A stretch of DNA of 47,892 nt from an uncultured Planctomycetia bacterium. Its GTDB lineage: Bacteria; Planctomycetota; UBA1135; GCA-002686595. The first letter of the stretch is position 1. Every line of letters starts with the position of its first letter. This document shows, piece by piece, positions 17,744 through 27,763 of this stretch. The notes beneath the pieces were generated by a model. That model had not been told where the DNA came from. It did no database searches and saw only the letters and a program-made list of their open reading frames with translations. The stretch lies in assembly GCA_938003765.1 (NCBI GenBank), contig CALKYE010000297.1, forward strand, positions 1 to 47,892. Reading direction: 5' to 3'. The position numbers and the translations under genes were made by a program.

Positions 17744-18649
17744 TCAGAACCACACGCGCAGGTGATTCCAATACACAAGCGCGAGCGCGGTTCCAAGGGC
17801 CAAGTACGGACCGAAGGGCAGCATCTGTCCTGCGCAGCGCGCCGCGGCGAGCGTGTCGGACCAGGTGCGCGAGCTGCGGCGCGCGCGCACGCGTCGACGC
17901 AGGAAGCACACCAGGCGCGCGATGTTGAGCACGCCGACGATGGCGCCGACGAAGGACGCCAGCACCAACGTCACGAGCGCTCCCACCGGACCGACGAAGC
18001 CGCCGGCCGCGCCGAGCAGCTTCACGTCTCCCAGGCCCATCGCCTCGCGCCCGTACAGTCGCTCGGCGACGGTCGCGACCGTCCAAAGCACGCCGTAGCC
18101 GACGGCGACACCGATCAGCGAGGCGAGCAGCGCCCCCGTGCGATCGACTTCGCCGCCGCTCGAGAGCTCCAGGGCCAGACGCGAGTGCGTGTGGAGCGAC
18201 GGGACGAGGAACGACACCACCGGCGCGATGACCATGCCGCCGATCGAGACCTCGTCGGGGATCTCGAACAGCTCGAAGTCGACGAAGGTCGCGACGATCA
18301 GGCCGCTGATGACCAGAACGCGCGCGAGGATCAGGTCCCAGTGCTCCACACCGCTCTCCCAGGCGATCCACAGCCACAGCAGGCTGGTGAGCGCCTCGAC
18401 CAGTGGGTAGCGCCAGGAGATCGACACAGCGCATCCACGGCAGCGACCGCGCTGCACCAACCAGGACACGAGCGGGATGTTCTCGAACCAGGCGAGCTGC
18501 TTCTTGCAGTTCGGGCAGATCGACCGGACGGGGCGCGAGACGCTCAGGTCCTCGCGCGGCAGGCGGTAGATCGCCGCGTTGAGGAACGAGCCGACGAACA
18601 GCCCCATCACGGCCCACCACACCAGCAACAGCGGAGGCGAGATGTCCAT
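17744..18649 (-). CDS. pilD: Prepilin leader peptidase / N-methyltransferase PilD
   Basis: The product is 301 residues and polytopic. The N-terminal methyltransferase domain has FVGSFLNAAIYRLP and a four-cysteine zinc site at C45, C48, C70 and C73. The aspartyl peptidase residues are D124 in FVDFELFEIPDE and D208 in MGLGDVKLLG. The C-terminus has the usual MLPFGPYLALG. It should cut the leader of the prepilin at 9090-9815 and methylate the new N-terminus. The ATG at 18649 begins right at the first membrane segment; the longer open frame upstream overlaps the lipoprotein gene. The start shares one base with the stop of that gene (TGATG), so they are likely co-translated. Confidence 0.94.
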   Translation of the reverse strand: MDISPPLLLVWWAVMGLFVGSFLNAAIYRLPREDLSVSRPVRSICPNCKKQLAWFENIPLVSWLVQRGRCRGCAVSISWRYPLVEALTSLLWLWIAWESGVEHWDLILARVLVISGLIVATFVDFELFEIPDEVSIGGMVIAPVVSFLVPSLHTHSRLALELSSGGEVDRTGALLASLIGVAVGYGVLWTVATVAERLYGREAMGLGDVKLLGAAGGFVGPVGALVTLVLASFVGAIVGVLNIARLVCFLRRRVRARRSSRTWSDTLAAARCAGQMLPFGPYLALGTALALVYWNHLRVWF

Positions 18650-20517
18650 CAGCGCCTTCCTGCGCCCGCGGGTTCGTATTCGATCAGCACGTCGTCGACC
18701 CACGGCGCGTCGAGGGGCGCCGCCGCGGACCCATCGCCGGGGAACAACTCCAGTTCGATCAGCAAGCGCAGCGTCGAGCAACCCACGAGCAGGGCCGGAT
18801 CGTCGACCAAGAGCTCGGGAGACCTGGAGGAAGTGCCGACCGGGCGATCTCCCAGGTACCGCACGCGAGCCCGCCCCCAGCCGTGGTGCAGCGTGACGCG
18901 GGGGCCGAACTCGAAGCGCGAGGCTCCGCCCGGCGGAAGCGAGGTTGAGATCACGGCCAGCTTCAGCGGAGTGCGCAGCACGTTGTGCTCGGCCCGCGCG
19001 AGACGCCAGTTCAGGCGCTGACCGGCGCCGATGCGGTGACCGAGCACCTGGTGAGCGAGGTTCTCCGTCGCGCCGTCGAGGAACCACACGCGCGGGGCCT
19101 CGATCACGGCCTGCCGCGAGACGCGGATGCGTCCCCCGGCGATCAGGAGCAACGGCGCGGAGCTCTCGAGCCGGCCCTCCACGATCAGGTCCGCGCCCGC
19201 GATGATGACCACGGCGCGGATCGACTCGCGCTCCAGCAGCTCGAGCGCCTCGCCGCCCTCCAAGGAATCGGCCGCCAGCGCCGTCAGCCACTCCAGGTCG
19301 CACGCGGGCGAAGGTGCGCTCGCCTCTCTGCGCACGAGTCGGCCGTCGATTCGAACGCTGGCCTGCGCGGCGAGGGACACGAGCGGCGCTGCGCCGACCA
19401 GTTCCACGCTCGAGTCTCGCCCCACTCGGATCGTCGTGGCCCGAAGCGTCGAGACGTCGACCGCGCCCTTCAACACCGCCTCGCCGTCGCGGCCATCTCC
19501 GCAGACCTGCGGCAGGCGCACCTCGACGCGACCGGTGTCCGTCCAGGAGGCTGTCCCGTCAGCCGCCTCCCACACCTGCGCCGAGCGTGCGGCGTGGTTC
19601 GCGAAGCTCTCGAGGTGCACGGCGAGCCCCGGACGCGAGGCGCGGCGGCGCGACTCCACGCGCAGGTCCAGCCAGCGCGTGGACGTGGGGCTCACGAGCA
19701 TCATCGCGTGGCCGCCGAGGTCATCGACGCGTCCCCCACGCGCGAGTCGCAACACGTAGCTGCCCGGCTCGAGCGGCGTGGCCGAGGGCCGCAACTCGAC
19801 GAGCGTCACGCCCGTCGGCGACACAGCGCGCTTGTCGGCGTTCTGAACCAGCCGCGCAGTCACTGGAACGGGCTGCGCGCGTGCGAGTGAGCCAGTGCTG
19901 GAGCGCTTGACGAGTTCGAAGTCCGAGCCATCGAGGCTCGAGGGATCCACCGGCTCCTCGCCGAGGAGCAGGATCGGATCCCCCTCCGCCAACGACGCCG
20001 AGGCGAGCACCAGCGGCCATCCGCGCGTGGGGCTGGGGTCTTCGAACAGCGGGCGAGTGGCGCGCGCCTCGAGACTGACGACGCGGAACTCGAGCCGCTG
20101 GCTCGCCGCGAGGATCGCGCCGCTGCGCCCGCGCAGTCCGTCTGGCGCCGGAAATCCGAGGAGCAGCACGCTGTAGCTCGCGCCGGGCCGGTAGCCGCCA
20201 TCGCTCAGGTCGGGCGAGAGCACCGGCGCGGGCGTGAACTCGAGACGATCCGAGAAAGCGCGCCACGCGCCGACCGCGGCGCGACCCTCCGCATCGAGGA
20301 TCCGGACGCTGCCGGGGTGCACGGACGCGGGATCCAGCTCTTCGGAGAAGTGCAGCACGACGCGTTCGTTGAGGAACACCTCGGTGCGCTCGGATGGCCG
20401 AGCCTGGGTCAACACGAGCCAGGACGTCGTGGGCGCGGGAGCGCGGTCGCAAGCTGCGAGCACAAGCGCTGCGATGCACGCCAGCGGTCGCGCGCACATG
20501 GCTCTCCGTCGACTCAC
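18649..20517 (-). CDS. Ig-like-domain lipoprotein, 622 residues, coupled to pilD
   Basis: The signal peptide ends in the lipobox LAAC with C23 as the lipidated residue. Residues about 35-150 contain a Big_5/SbsA-like Ig domain with VVLHFSEELDPASVHPGSVRI and a second similar unit follows near 180-290. The middle has short beta repeats such as SVRIDGRLV and DLIVEGRL that suggest a small beta helix, like the larger relatives nearby. The C-terminus LLIELELFPG ... WVDDVLIEYEP matches the terminal module of the other large lipoproteins. Function is unknown. It overlaps pilD by one base. Codon 7 is also ATG and could be the start. Confidence 0.82.
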   Translation of the reverse strand: MSRRRAMCARPLACIAALVLAACDRAPAPTTSWLVLTQARPSERTEVFLNERVVLHFSEELDPASVHPGSVRILDAEGRAAVGAWRAFSDRLEFTPAPVLSPDLSDGGYRPGASYSVLLLGFPAPDGLRGRSGAILAASQRLEFRVVSLEARATRPLFEDPSPTRGWPLVLASASLAEGDPILLLGEEPVDPSSLDGSDFELVKRSSTGSLARAQPVPVTARLVQNADKRAVSPTGVTLVELRPSATPLEPGSYVLRLARGGRVDDLGGHAMMLVSPTSTRWLDLRVESRRRASRPGLAVHLESFANHAARSAQVWEAADGTASWTDTGRVEVRLPQVCGDGRDGEAVLKGAVDVSTLRATTIRVGRDSSVELVGAAPLVSLAAQASVRIDGRLVRREASAPSPACDLEWLTALAADSLEGGEALELLERESIRAVVIIAGADLIVEGRLESSAPLLLIAGGRIRVSRQAVIEAPRVWFLDGATENLAHQVLGHRIGAGQRLNWRLARAEHNVLRTPLKLAVISTSLPPGGASRFEFGPRVTLHHGWGRARVRYLGDRPVGTSSRSPELLVDDPALLVGCSTLRLLIELELFPGDGSAAAPLDAPWVDDVLIEYEPAGAGRR

Positions 20518-20672
20518 CGGCTCATTTGAGCAATCGCCGACGGCGCTCCCAAGCGGACGTCATCGGGCGCACCGTCACGCGAGGTGATCGACGAGCGAAT
20601 CCACGCGCGTCCGGGGCCGCGCCGCTCAGCCCTCGAGGCGCAGCGCGTGAGGAGCTGGCGCCGAAATGCAGC

Positions 20673-20702
20673 GCGCGCAGCAACCTCGAGGCTGCTGCGC
20701 GC
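20673..20702 (-). terminator. Hairpin terminator after the 1,084-residue lipoprotein gene
   Basis: Arms GCGCGCAGCA (20673-20682) and TGCTGCGCGC (20693-20702) enclose a ten-base loop that itself contains CCTCGAGG. It begins about 30 bases after the stop at 20732 and is followed on the minus strand by TGCATTTCGG. Confidence 0.6.
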
Positions 20703-20731
20703 GCAGATTGACGATCGCTTCGAAACGCTGC

Positions 20732-23700
20732 TCAGCGCGCGAAGGCGAAGCCGAGGCCGGAGATCTCCGGAGTCGCGCCGCTCTCGGCGTTCGAGATCAA
20801 CGTGATGCGAGTCTGGAAGAAGTTCGAGCCGTCGATCTCGCTCATGCTCGACTTCCAGGTCGCGTCGTTGTTCAGGAAGGTGACGTTGTACGCGGGCGTC
20901 GCGTTGAGCGGATTCCTGTCGCCGTAGGGATCCAGGTTCCGAGCGTCAAACCACGGAGTCGCGGGTCCGCCACCGGGGATGGAGATGGTCGTGGCGCCGC
21001 GGAAGTGCAGCAGGACTTGGGTTCCGGCCGGAAGCTCGGAGACCGAAGGCTCGATCACCGGCTCGGCGAAGTCGAACGCCGCTCCGCCCGTCGTCGCGCA
21101 CTGGAACCAACGCGAGTGGGCGCGGCTGACGCGGACCACGAAGTCACCCTGGCCGTAGAGCGCGATCTGGTTGTGCGGCAGGCAGTTGGTGCCGCCCGGC
21201 GGATTGGTGCCACGCGCGATGATCTCGAGGTCCGGCTGCACCGGCTCGAGCACCCCGCCGAGCGTCACGGCGCCGCCCGAGTACACCGTGAACCACGGTG
21301 ACGTCTCGAGCGCAAACGCGTTCGGGTATTGATCGAGCGCGACCGGCACAGCGCAACGTCCGTTGGGACGATTGGACTGCGACGAGCTCGTGTTCGGATA
21401 GCACCGAATGTCCATCAGCAGCGGCAGTCCGATCGACGGAACCAGCCCCACCTGGTAGATCGGCGGCGGCGGCGGGTCGGGGCACATCATCGGGGGAGGC
21501 GGACACACGGGGAAGTTCAGGATCAGCGCCTCGTTGCCGAGGTAAACGCCCTGGCCTCCGCCCGCGAGCGGCTGCCCCACCGCCTGAATCGCGGTGTCGC
21601 GCCAGGTGTAGTACTGGTACTGCGACGCCGGGATGTCGCGATTGAGCGGCCACGGCGCCAGGATCGTGCCGTTGCTCGTCTGCGACTGATCGACCGGGTT
21701 GATCGTGAATCCCAGCCCGCGCGGATGAACCACCTTCTGGGGGTCATTCACCGGGTCCAGCACGTTGTCTGCAAAGTTGTCGGCCAGACCCGACAGAGGG
21801 AACACGGGAGCTCCCATGGCCAGGACCTCGTCCGGGAGGAACTTCGAGTGCGAGAGCCGCATCTCGAACTCCGGGAAGTTGTCGACCAGCACGCCTGCGC
21901 TGCTGGGCGACCACCACAGCCCTTCGACGTCGAGATTGAAGGTGTCGTCGTCAAACGACTGCGTAGGCGCATCCCAGTCGATGGCGACGCTCATGCCCAT
22001 GTCCAGGTAGCGCCAAACCGTCATCGTTCGAGCGCCCAAGCGCGTCAACGGGTTCATGGCGATGCCGATGATGCTGCCGTTGGGCTGCAGCAGCGGAGGA
22101 CGCGCGATCACGTCCGGACCGGGCATGCGCTGCGCAGAAGGTGTCTGTGACTCGAACACTCCGCTGACGCGCGCGACGGAACGCGGGCGAATGCGCGAGT
22201 TGAGCAGGTCGTAGATCAACTGACCGCGGAACTCGGGCGCGCCCGGAGGATCCGTCGGCAAGGCGTCTTCGTCGGTCGATGAGAACTGCAGTGAGACGCT
22301 GCGGCTCTCGATCGGGACCTGCGTCGCGGCGATCTGGAACGCCGGAAGCGCACCGAGTCCATCGCGCAGGGTCGTGTCGAGAGCATTGCCCGAGAGGTCG
22401 AGGACGCCGTCGGTTCCGACCCCGATCGACAGGCGATAGGTCTCGGTCTGCGCGGTCGCGTGGCGCAACGGCAGGCGCGGCTGGAACGTGTAGCGGGTGA
22501 GGTCCGACGACGCGGTCACGGTGCCGACGACTCGGCTCTGGATGACGCCGTCGGTGGGGAAACCGTACTGGAGTTGGAAGCTGTCGAAGCCGCTGACCGA
22601 CGCCGGGTTGATCGGCTCACTGAACTGAATCGTGAACGTCGACCCCGTGGCCAATCCGGCCGCCGGTGGCGTCGCGGGCGCGGGCAGGATCGTGACCCAG
22701 CAGCCAGGGCGGCTGGACTGATCGCTCGAGCCGGTCCAACGCTGGCGGTACTGCGCCACAGCGCCCTCAGAGACGGAGACGCCGGGGAACACCTGATCGA
22801 TCAGCTCCCCGATCAGACCGCTGGCTACGTTGCCAACGGGAGCAGGGCCGTCGAGCAGGAGCCGCAGGTAGATCCCGTTGGAGAGCGCGATGATGTCGCC
22901 CTGGCGCGGCTGAAGCGCGCACGCCGGAGTTTGGAACACCGCGTCGAACAAGTAGTCGTCACCCAGCGCCGCCACGCTCTGAAGTGAGATCGGCTGCGAA
23001 CTCACGATCGACGGCGCGGTCGGGTCCGGCAGGAAGCCGTTGTTCGGGTCCAGCGTGACGCTGGTGCGTCCGCCGGATCGGAACGCGCGCACGATGTCCA
23101 ACGTGGGTGCGGTGGGATCGGTCGCGCCATTCCCCGTGAAGCCCACGGTCGAACCGCTGAGGTTCGAGAGCGAAGCGACGAGGACACCGGGAACCGGTCG
23201 CGTCGGGATGCGGAGCACCGCATTGGCCTGGTTCGGCGTAACGGCCTCCGGCAGACCGACCGAGTTCACCGGGAGTCCCAGCGAGGCGGCCTCATCCTGA
23301 GAGACCGTCAGGTCGACGACGACGCGCGTCGAACGGAACGCCCCGCCGACGAGATCGCCATAGTTGGGGTCCGCGAACACTCGCGCGCCCTGCTCGTTGG
23401 TCGGCGGATAGCCGACTGCGAGTTGGATCGTCTCAGCGCTGACCGTCGCCGGATCGAGCAGGTCGTCGAACACCAAGCGGAGCGCCGAGTTGCGCGGCGC
23501 CGCGGTGAACGGCGGCAGTTCGTTGACGGCGAGCCCCTTCACGATGAACGACTGCAGCGCGTCGTCGAGAGCCTGGTAGGCGGTATCGAAGCCGACCGAC
23601 CCGTACGGGTGCTGAATCACCAGCAGTTCGCGACCAGTCCCCGGCAGACGCTCCAACACGTAGTTGAGGCCATCGGTGGCGATGTCCGGTCCGACGAGGA

Positions 23701-23986
23701 AGTCGGCGAAGATGCGCGTGCGGGTCTGCGTCAACGCGTTGTAGTCGTACACGTCGACCAGGCGTCCCCACTCTGCGCGCAAGAGCCGCAGCGCGGGGGC
23801 CTGCCCGTTCGAACTCGCGTCGACGACGAACTTCAGCGTTCCGCCCGGTTGGTTCTGAATCGAACCCACCGGCAACTGGGATCCAAGCGACTGGCTCTGC
23901 CGGTCACACGCGCTCGCGCCGAAAACCAGGCAGGCGACGACTGCGCACGCTGTGGAACGGAACTGCGCTGAGAAGAGGGACTGCAT
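20732..23986 (-). CDS. Large Ig-like lipoprotein (A-type, copy 1)
   Basis: The product is 1,084 residues. The signal peptide ends in ASAC with C27 as the likely lipid site. The body is beta-rich with repeated Big_5-like units, recognisable by LRLVFDDLLDPATVSAET and IQFSEPINPASVSGFDSF. No enzyme motif was found. It is clearly a paralogue of the protein at 27764-31009: both begin with a WGRLV-VYD segment, continue with GLNYVLER and ELPPFTA, and end with a YFQ-R-T type strand pattern and FAFAR/FAFRR. It lies 52 bases after the glycine-rich lipoprotein gene, suggesting one transcript. The function is unknown; an extracellular or periplasmic structural role is likely. Confidence 0.85.
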   Translation of the reverse strand: MQSLFSAQFRSTACAVVACLVFGASACDRQSQSLGSQLPVGSIQNQPGGTLKFVVDASSNGQAPALRLLRAEWGRLVDVYDYNALTQTRTRIFADFLVGPDIATDGLNYVLERLPGTGRELLVIQHPYGSVGFDTAYQALDDALQSFIVKGLAVNELPPFTAAPRNSALRLVFDDLLDPATVSAETIQLAVGYPPTNEQGARVFADPNYGDLVGGAFRSTRVVVDLTVSQDEAASLGLPVNSVGLPEAVTPNQANAVLRIPTRPVPGVLVASLSNLSGSTVGFTGNGATDPTAPTLDIVRAFRSGGRTSVTLDPNNGFLPDPTAPSIVSSQPISLQSVAALGDDYLFDAVFQTPACALQPRQGDIIALSNGIYLRLLLDGPAPVGNVASGLIGELIDQVFPGVSVSEGAVAQYRQRWTGSSDQSSRPGCWVTILPAPATPPAAGLATGSTFTIQFSEPINPASVSGFDSFQLQYGFPTDGVIQSRVVGTVTASSDLTRYTFQPRLPLRHATAQTETYRLSIGVGTDGVLDLSGNALDTTLRDGLGALPAFQIAATQVPIESRSVSLQFSSTDEDALPTDPPGAPEFRGQLIYDLLNSRIRPRSVARVSGVFESQTPSAQRMPGPDVIARPPLLQPNGSIIGIAMNPLTRLGARTMTVWRYLDMGMSVAIDWDAPTQSFDDDTFNLDVEGLWWSPSSAGVLVDNFPEFEMRLSHSKFLPDEVLAMGAPVFPLSGLADNFADNVLDPVNDPQKVVHPRGLGFTINPVDQSQTSNGTILAPWPLNRDIPASQYQYYTWRDTAIQAVGQPLAGGGQGVYLGNEALILNFPVCPPPPMMCPDPPPPPIYQVGLVPSIGLPLLMDIRCYPNTSSSQSNRPNGRCAVPVALDQYPNAFALETSPWFTVYSGGAVTLGGVLEPVQPDLEIIARGTNPPGGTNCLPHNQIALYGQGDFVVRVSRAHSRWFQCATTGGAAFDFAEPVIEPSVSELPAGTQVLLHFRGATTISIPGGGPATPWFDARNLDPYGDRNPLNATPAYNVTFLNNDATWKSSMSEIDGSNFFQTRITLISNAESGATPEISGLGFAFAR

Positions 23987-24038
23987 GTGGCTGATGAGAT
24001 CTCGATGGTCACCGCGGCACGGGCCGCGCGTGCGGCGA

Positions 24039-27000
24039 CTAGCGGTACAGGAACGGCAGGCGGAAGAACTTCAGCGCCGGGATCGGATTGTCCGCCTGGC
24101 CAGAGGTGAGGGGGCCGATGTCGAAGAGGACCTCGAAGCGAACGAACCGGAGTTCGCCGTTGCCCACCGTGTTGAGCGACGCGACGTCCGCGGTCAGCGC
24201 CGTGACGGCAGTCGGATCCGGAAGCCCCGTCAGCGGGTCGGACTCGGTCGCCTGGAGGCGAATCTGAACCGCGGCGGGCGCCGGCAACGCGTCTGCGTTG
24301 CCGCTGCTGAAGATCCGGAAGAAGGCCCGATGGACCGAGACGTCGGTCTGAGTCGTCAACCCGGGGAAGGACAGCAGTGACGGACCGTCGCCATCGACGA
24401 CCAGCGTCAGACGCTGCGTATTCGAGTCGTACGAGGCGCTGACCACGTCGTACCGACGCGAGTTGACGCCGTCCGCCAACTGGATCTGGTACGACTCGAA
24501 GAGCGCCGGGTTCGCGAGGAGTGCTTCCTCGTCGGTTCCGACGAGCGGAGCGCCGCTGATCACCAGCGTGCGGCCGCCAGGGTCGTTGCCGCTCGGAACC
24601 GTGATGTACGGGACCGTGTTGCCTCCCAGGTTGATCGTCGGGGTCGAGAGCAGCGCGGCCTCGAGATCAACAACTCCAGCGGTGGTGAGCACCGCGCCGG
24701 TGGTCGTGTTGACGCCGCCGAACTCGAACTCAACGTCTCGATACGCGCCAGTCGCCGAATCGAATCCGCCGTCGCCGAGGGCGATCCAACCGGAGAGCGC
24801 GCGAGAAGTGCGCCCGAAGGTCGGGATCATGTGGCACGCCTGGCCGACGGGGCCGTTCGCGCCCTGCGGGCAGAGCGGCGGAGGTGCGCAGAGGCGGTCG
24901 AGTGAGACGCCGTTGGCGACGAGCACGTCGTTGGACGAGAGCGAGCCAACTTCTCCGTTGGAGGTGTGGAGTTGAATGATGCCGGGACCACCGTCACCGC
25001 CGGCGCCCTGCACCAGCGAACGGCACGCGTTCGAGCCAGACGTCGGGTAGTTCGTCGGGCAGCCGTCGTTGGTCGCCGCGGTTTCGCGTTGGCCGGTCGG
25101 GCTCTGGATGCCGCCGCCGAGGTCACCCTTGCCTGCGCCACCCTGACCGCCGAGCGCATTGATCGCCCAGTTGTTGGCCGCGGAGTTGGGTTGCGTAGTC
25201 GACGGATCGTTCAGATCGACGGCCGGCTTCGCGCGGAAGTCAACCTTGCCCGCGCACTGCAGGACCACGTGGCCGCCGGAGCCGCCACCCGAACCGCCGC
25301 CGACTCGGTTGAGGAACGACGTGTTCTCGCCGCCGCCACCCACGCCGCCGCGGACGAGCATGCGTCCGTTCTGACCGAACAGAATGCTGCCGAGGGCGAG
25401 AATGTGGACAGACCCGCCGCCGCCGGCGCCGCCAGAACCCTTCTCGTCACCGGAGGCGACCCAGGGTCCGGGGAACGATCCGCCGGGGACGAACGAAGCG
25501 TCGCCGCCCGCACCGCCGCCAGCGCCGGCCCAGGGACGAGTCAACTCTCCGATCGTGATGGCGCCGGTGTCATCGTTGAACTGAACCCCGAAGAAGTCGT
25601 TGCTCGAGTCCGGGTCGATGAACGGCGCGCGTCCGACCGCTCCACCGAACGGGCCGGGATCGCCCGTGATCGCACCGTTGTCGGCGACGTCGGTCGGCAG
25701 AGATCCGCGATCGAAACCCGGCTCAGCGTCGTAGCCAATTCGACGTTGCTCGAACGCTCCACCCGGCGCCGGCGGATTCCCAGGCCCGAGCCAATTGACG
25801 TCGGGCCCGAGCCGACCGCCACCGCCACCGGCGCCGCGACGGCGCTCGATCGTGGCGTTAGCCGACCAGCCGGTCTCACCACCCTGGCCACCCGCGTCGG
25901 CGACGTTGAACGCGCCGAATCCGTTACCGCCGCGAGGCGTGGACGCCGTGGTCAACGGGCTGCCCGTGCCGCCGCGACCGCCGCCAGCGTGACCGGGAGC
26001 GCCAGGCTCGGGGATGTTGGTGGTGTTCAGGGTGTTCACACCCAGGTTGCTGTTGCCCGACGCGATCACCTGGCCGCGAATCCACACGTCGCCCGACGCG
26101 AGGAGCACGAACGGGTTCGGACCCTCGATCTTCAGCGTGCCGCCCTCCTCGATATAGAAGTTGCGGACGTCGACGATGCCGCCGACCACGGTCAGGCTGC
26201 CGGTCGGCAGGAAGCTCGCAGTGGGCAGGCTCGAGGGGTTGTTCGGGAAGTTGGGGTCGTAGGCGATCGACAGAACACCGCCGGTGATCGTGGTGTTCGT
26301 GGTGTTGAAGATCACGTCCTGGCCGGCCGCGATGTACCAGTCGAAGGCCCCGTTCGGACCGCCGGTTCCGGTGAACGAGAACCGCGCGCGCAGTTCGCCG
26401 TTGGCGCCCCACTCGGCGCGCGGCTCGGAGAACGACGTCGTCGTGTCTTCGTTCGTGGTCGTATCGAAGCGCTCCAAGACGTGGTCCGCGAGCAGCGCCG
26501 GTTGGACCGGGAACGCCTCGGTCGAGGCGATGGCGAAGTCGCTGCGCTCGTTCGGGTTGTTCTCGCCGATCAGGTCGATGAACTCGGGCGTGACCACAGC
26601 GCGCAGGTCGGTCGAGGGCGGAAGCGCCGCGAGCGGCCGGATCCGGACACGTGCGCCGATCTGGCTGCAATTGCGCTCCAGGACCACCTCGGTCGCGATC
26701 GGCAACCAAGCCGTGCTCGCGCCGGAGTTGTCAGCGAACTCCCAACGCAGGCGGTTGGAGGAGATGTTCGTGGCCGCGGGATTGACCGGTTGATCGAAGT
26801 TGAGCACGAGCTCGACGCGCGAGGCCGCGTCGGAGAGCTTGTTCAACGGAAGCGTGATCGGCGGAACGAGCGCGATCGAGCCGTTTCCTTGGCGCTCGAA
26901 GAAGTGACGCGTGCCGGTCGGGCCACCCACTTCCAGGTAGCAGTAGGTCTGCTCCTGCGTGATGCTCGGATCGTTGGCGAGGATGTTCTGGACGCGCTGG

Positions 27001-27560
27001 GGCAGCGTCTCGCCGAGGATCAGCGGCGTCGGCGGCCCGATCTGAGCGTCGAGGTAGAGGTTCAGCGGGTTCAGCGACGTCGGCGTCTGGAAGTTGCGAG
27101 ACTGGCTCAGCGCCAGGCCCTCACCACTCGACGACTTCAGCGGGAGCGCGGAGTTCTCGTCGGCGCCGACGATGCTCAGCTCGTAGGAGTACGGAAGGTC
27201 GTTGTTCGCGGGATTGGTCCCCGCGCGCAACCCCGCATCCGACAGGTCGTCTCGCGTCGGGCACAGCGGCTGGAAGACGATCGTCTTCCGATCATTCTCG
27301 AAGTAGAACTCGCCCGCTGCGGGGCCGCCGCCGACCTGCCTCACGTTGAACGTGTTCAGGTTCACGCTCAGCGGGTCCACCGGCTTGCTGAAGGTCACCT
27401 TGATTGGCTTGTTGATCTGCCAAGGCTGACCGTTCTGCATGTTGATGAACGTCACCTGGAAGTCCCCGCTGCTGCCGCCGCCGCTGCAGGACACGAAAGC
27501 CGCAGCCATCAGGGCTGCCAGACCGCTGGACGTTGTGAGCCGACGGAGACCGCGTTGCAT
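24039..27560 (-). CDS. Large glycine-rich lipoprotein with Ig-like domains (G-type, copy 2)
   Basis: The product is 1,173 residues. The leader ends in AFVSC (C25) followed by SGGG, almost the same as the protein at 3261-6797. Residues about 35-150 and 245-350 are Ig-like (KVTFSKPVDPLSVNLNTF; LVLNFDQPVNPAATNISS). Residues about 400-500 form a beta region (SLTVVGGIVDVRNFYIEEGG). Residues 519-865 are glycine-rich with segments such as GGAGGGGSVHILALGSILF, a likely parallel beta structure. The C-terminus is a beta sandwich. It lies between the two A-type paralogues. Upstream of the ATG an AAGG may serve as ribosome-binding site. Function is unknown; an adhesin or surface-layer role is inferred from architecture only. 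Confidence 0.85.
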   Translation of the reverse strand: MQRGLRRLTTSSGLAALMAAAFVSCSGGGSSGDFQVTFINMQNGQPWQINKPIKVTFSKPVDPLSVNLNTFNVRQVGGGPAAGEFYFENDRKTIVFQPLCPTRDDLSDAGLRAGTNPANNDLPYSYELSIVGADENSALPLKSSSGEGLALSQSRNFQTPTSLNPLNLYLDAQIGPPTPLILGETLPQRVQNILANDPSITQEQTYCYLEVGGPTGTRHFFERQGNGSIALVPPITLPLNKLSDAASRVELVLNFDQPVNPAATNISSNRLRWEFADNSGASTAWLPIATEVVLERNCSQIGARVRIRPLAALPPSTDLRAVVTPEFIDLIGENNPNERSDFAIASTEAFPVQPALLADHVLERFDTTTNEDTTTSFSEPRAEWGANGELRARFSFTGTGGPNGAFDWYIAAGQDVIFNTTNTTITGGVLSIAYDPNFPNNPSSLPTASFLPTGSLTVVGGIVDVRNFYIEEGGTLKIEGPNPFVLLASGDVWIRGQVIASGNSNLGVNTLNTTNIPEPGAPGHAGGGRGGTGSPLTTASTPRGGNGFGAFNVADAGGQGGETGWSANATIERRRGAGGGGGRLGPDVNWLGPGNPPAPGGAFEQRRIGYDAEPGFDRGSLPTDVADNGAITGDPGPFGGAVGRAPFIDPDSSNDFFGVQFNDDTGAITIGELTRPWAGAGGGAGGDASFVPGGSFPGPWVASGDEKGSGGAGGGGSVHILALGSILFGQNGRMLVRGGVGGGGENTSFLNRVGGGSGGGSGGHVVLQCAGKVDFRAKPAVDLNDPSTTQPNSAANNWAINALGGQGGAGKGDLGGGIQSPTGQRETAATNDGCPTNYPTSGSNACRSLVQGAGGDGGPGIIQLHTSNGEVGSLSSNDVLVANGVSLDRLCAPPPLCPQGANGPVGQACHMIPTFGRTSRALSGWIALGDGGFDSATGAYRDVEFEFGGVNTTTGAVLTTAGVVDLEAALLSTPTINLGGNTVPYITVPSGNDPGGRTLVISGAPLVGTDEEALLANPALFESYQIQLADGVNSRRYDVVSASYDSNTQRLTLVVDGDGPSLLSFPGLTTQTDVSVHRAFFRIFSSGNADALPAPAAVQIRLQATESDPLTGLPDPTAVTALTADVASLNTVGNGELRFVRFEVLFDIGPLTSGQADNPIPALKFFRLPFLYR

Positions 27561-27727
27561 GGTTGCCTTGAGAGATTGGAGGTCGGGTGATTCGTGCCCG
27601 CCAGGACGGCGCCGACGCGCGGCACGGTCCCAGTTGAGCGGGCTGAGCTAGTTGTGAGATGGATGCAGTGCTACCGAGAGCAAGTCAGCGCTCGGGGCTG
27701 TACACGTGAGAGTCTGAACGGACGCGC

Positions 27728-27751
27728 CGCTGCGGGAGGTCCCTCGCAGCG
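27728..27751 (-). terminator. Possible terminator after the 1,081-residue lipoprotein gene
   Basis: Arms CGCTGCG and CGCAGCG, extended by two pairs past a one-base bulge, lie 12 bases after the stop at 27764. The downstream T-content is low, so read-through into the next lipoprotein gene is possible. A second imperfect hairpin lies at 27674-27695. Confidence 0.45.
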
Positions 27752-27763
27752 ACGCGATGGTCA

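Noticed and set aside
24966..27590. An 874-residue open frame on the plus strand over the second glycine-rich lipoprotein
   Set aside because: No motif, shadow-like composition, and antisense to a clearly coding gene.
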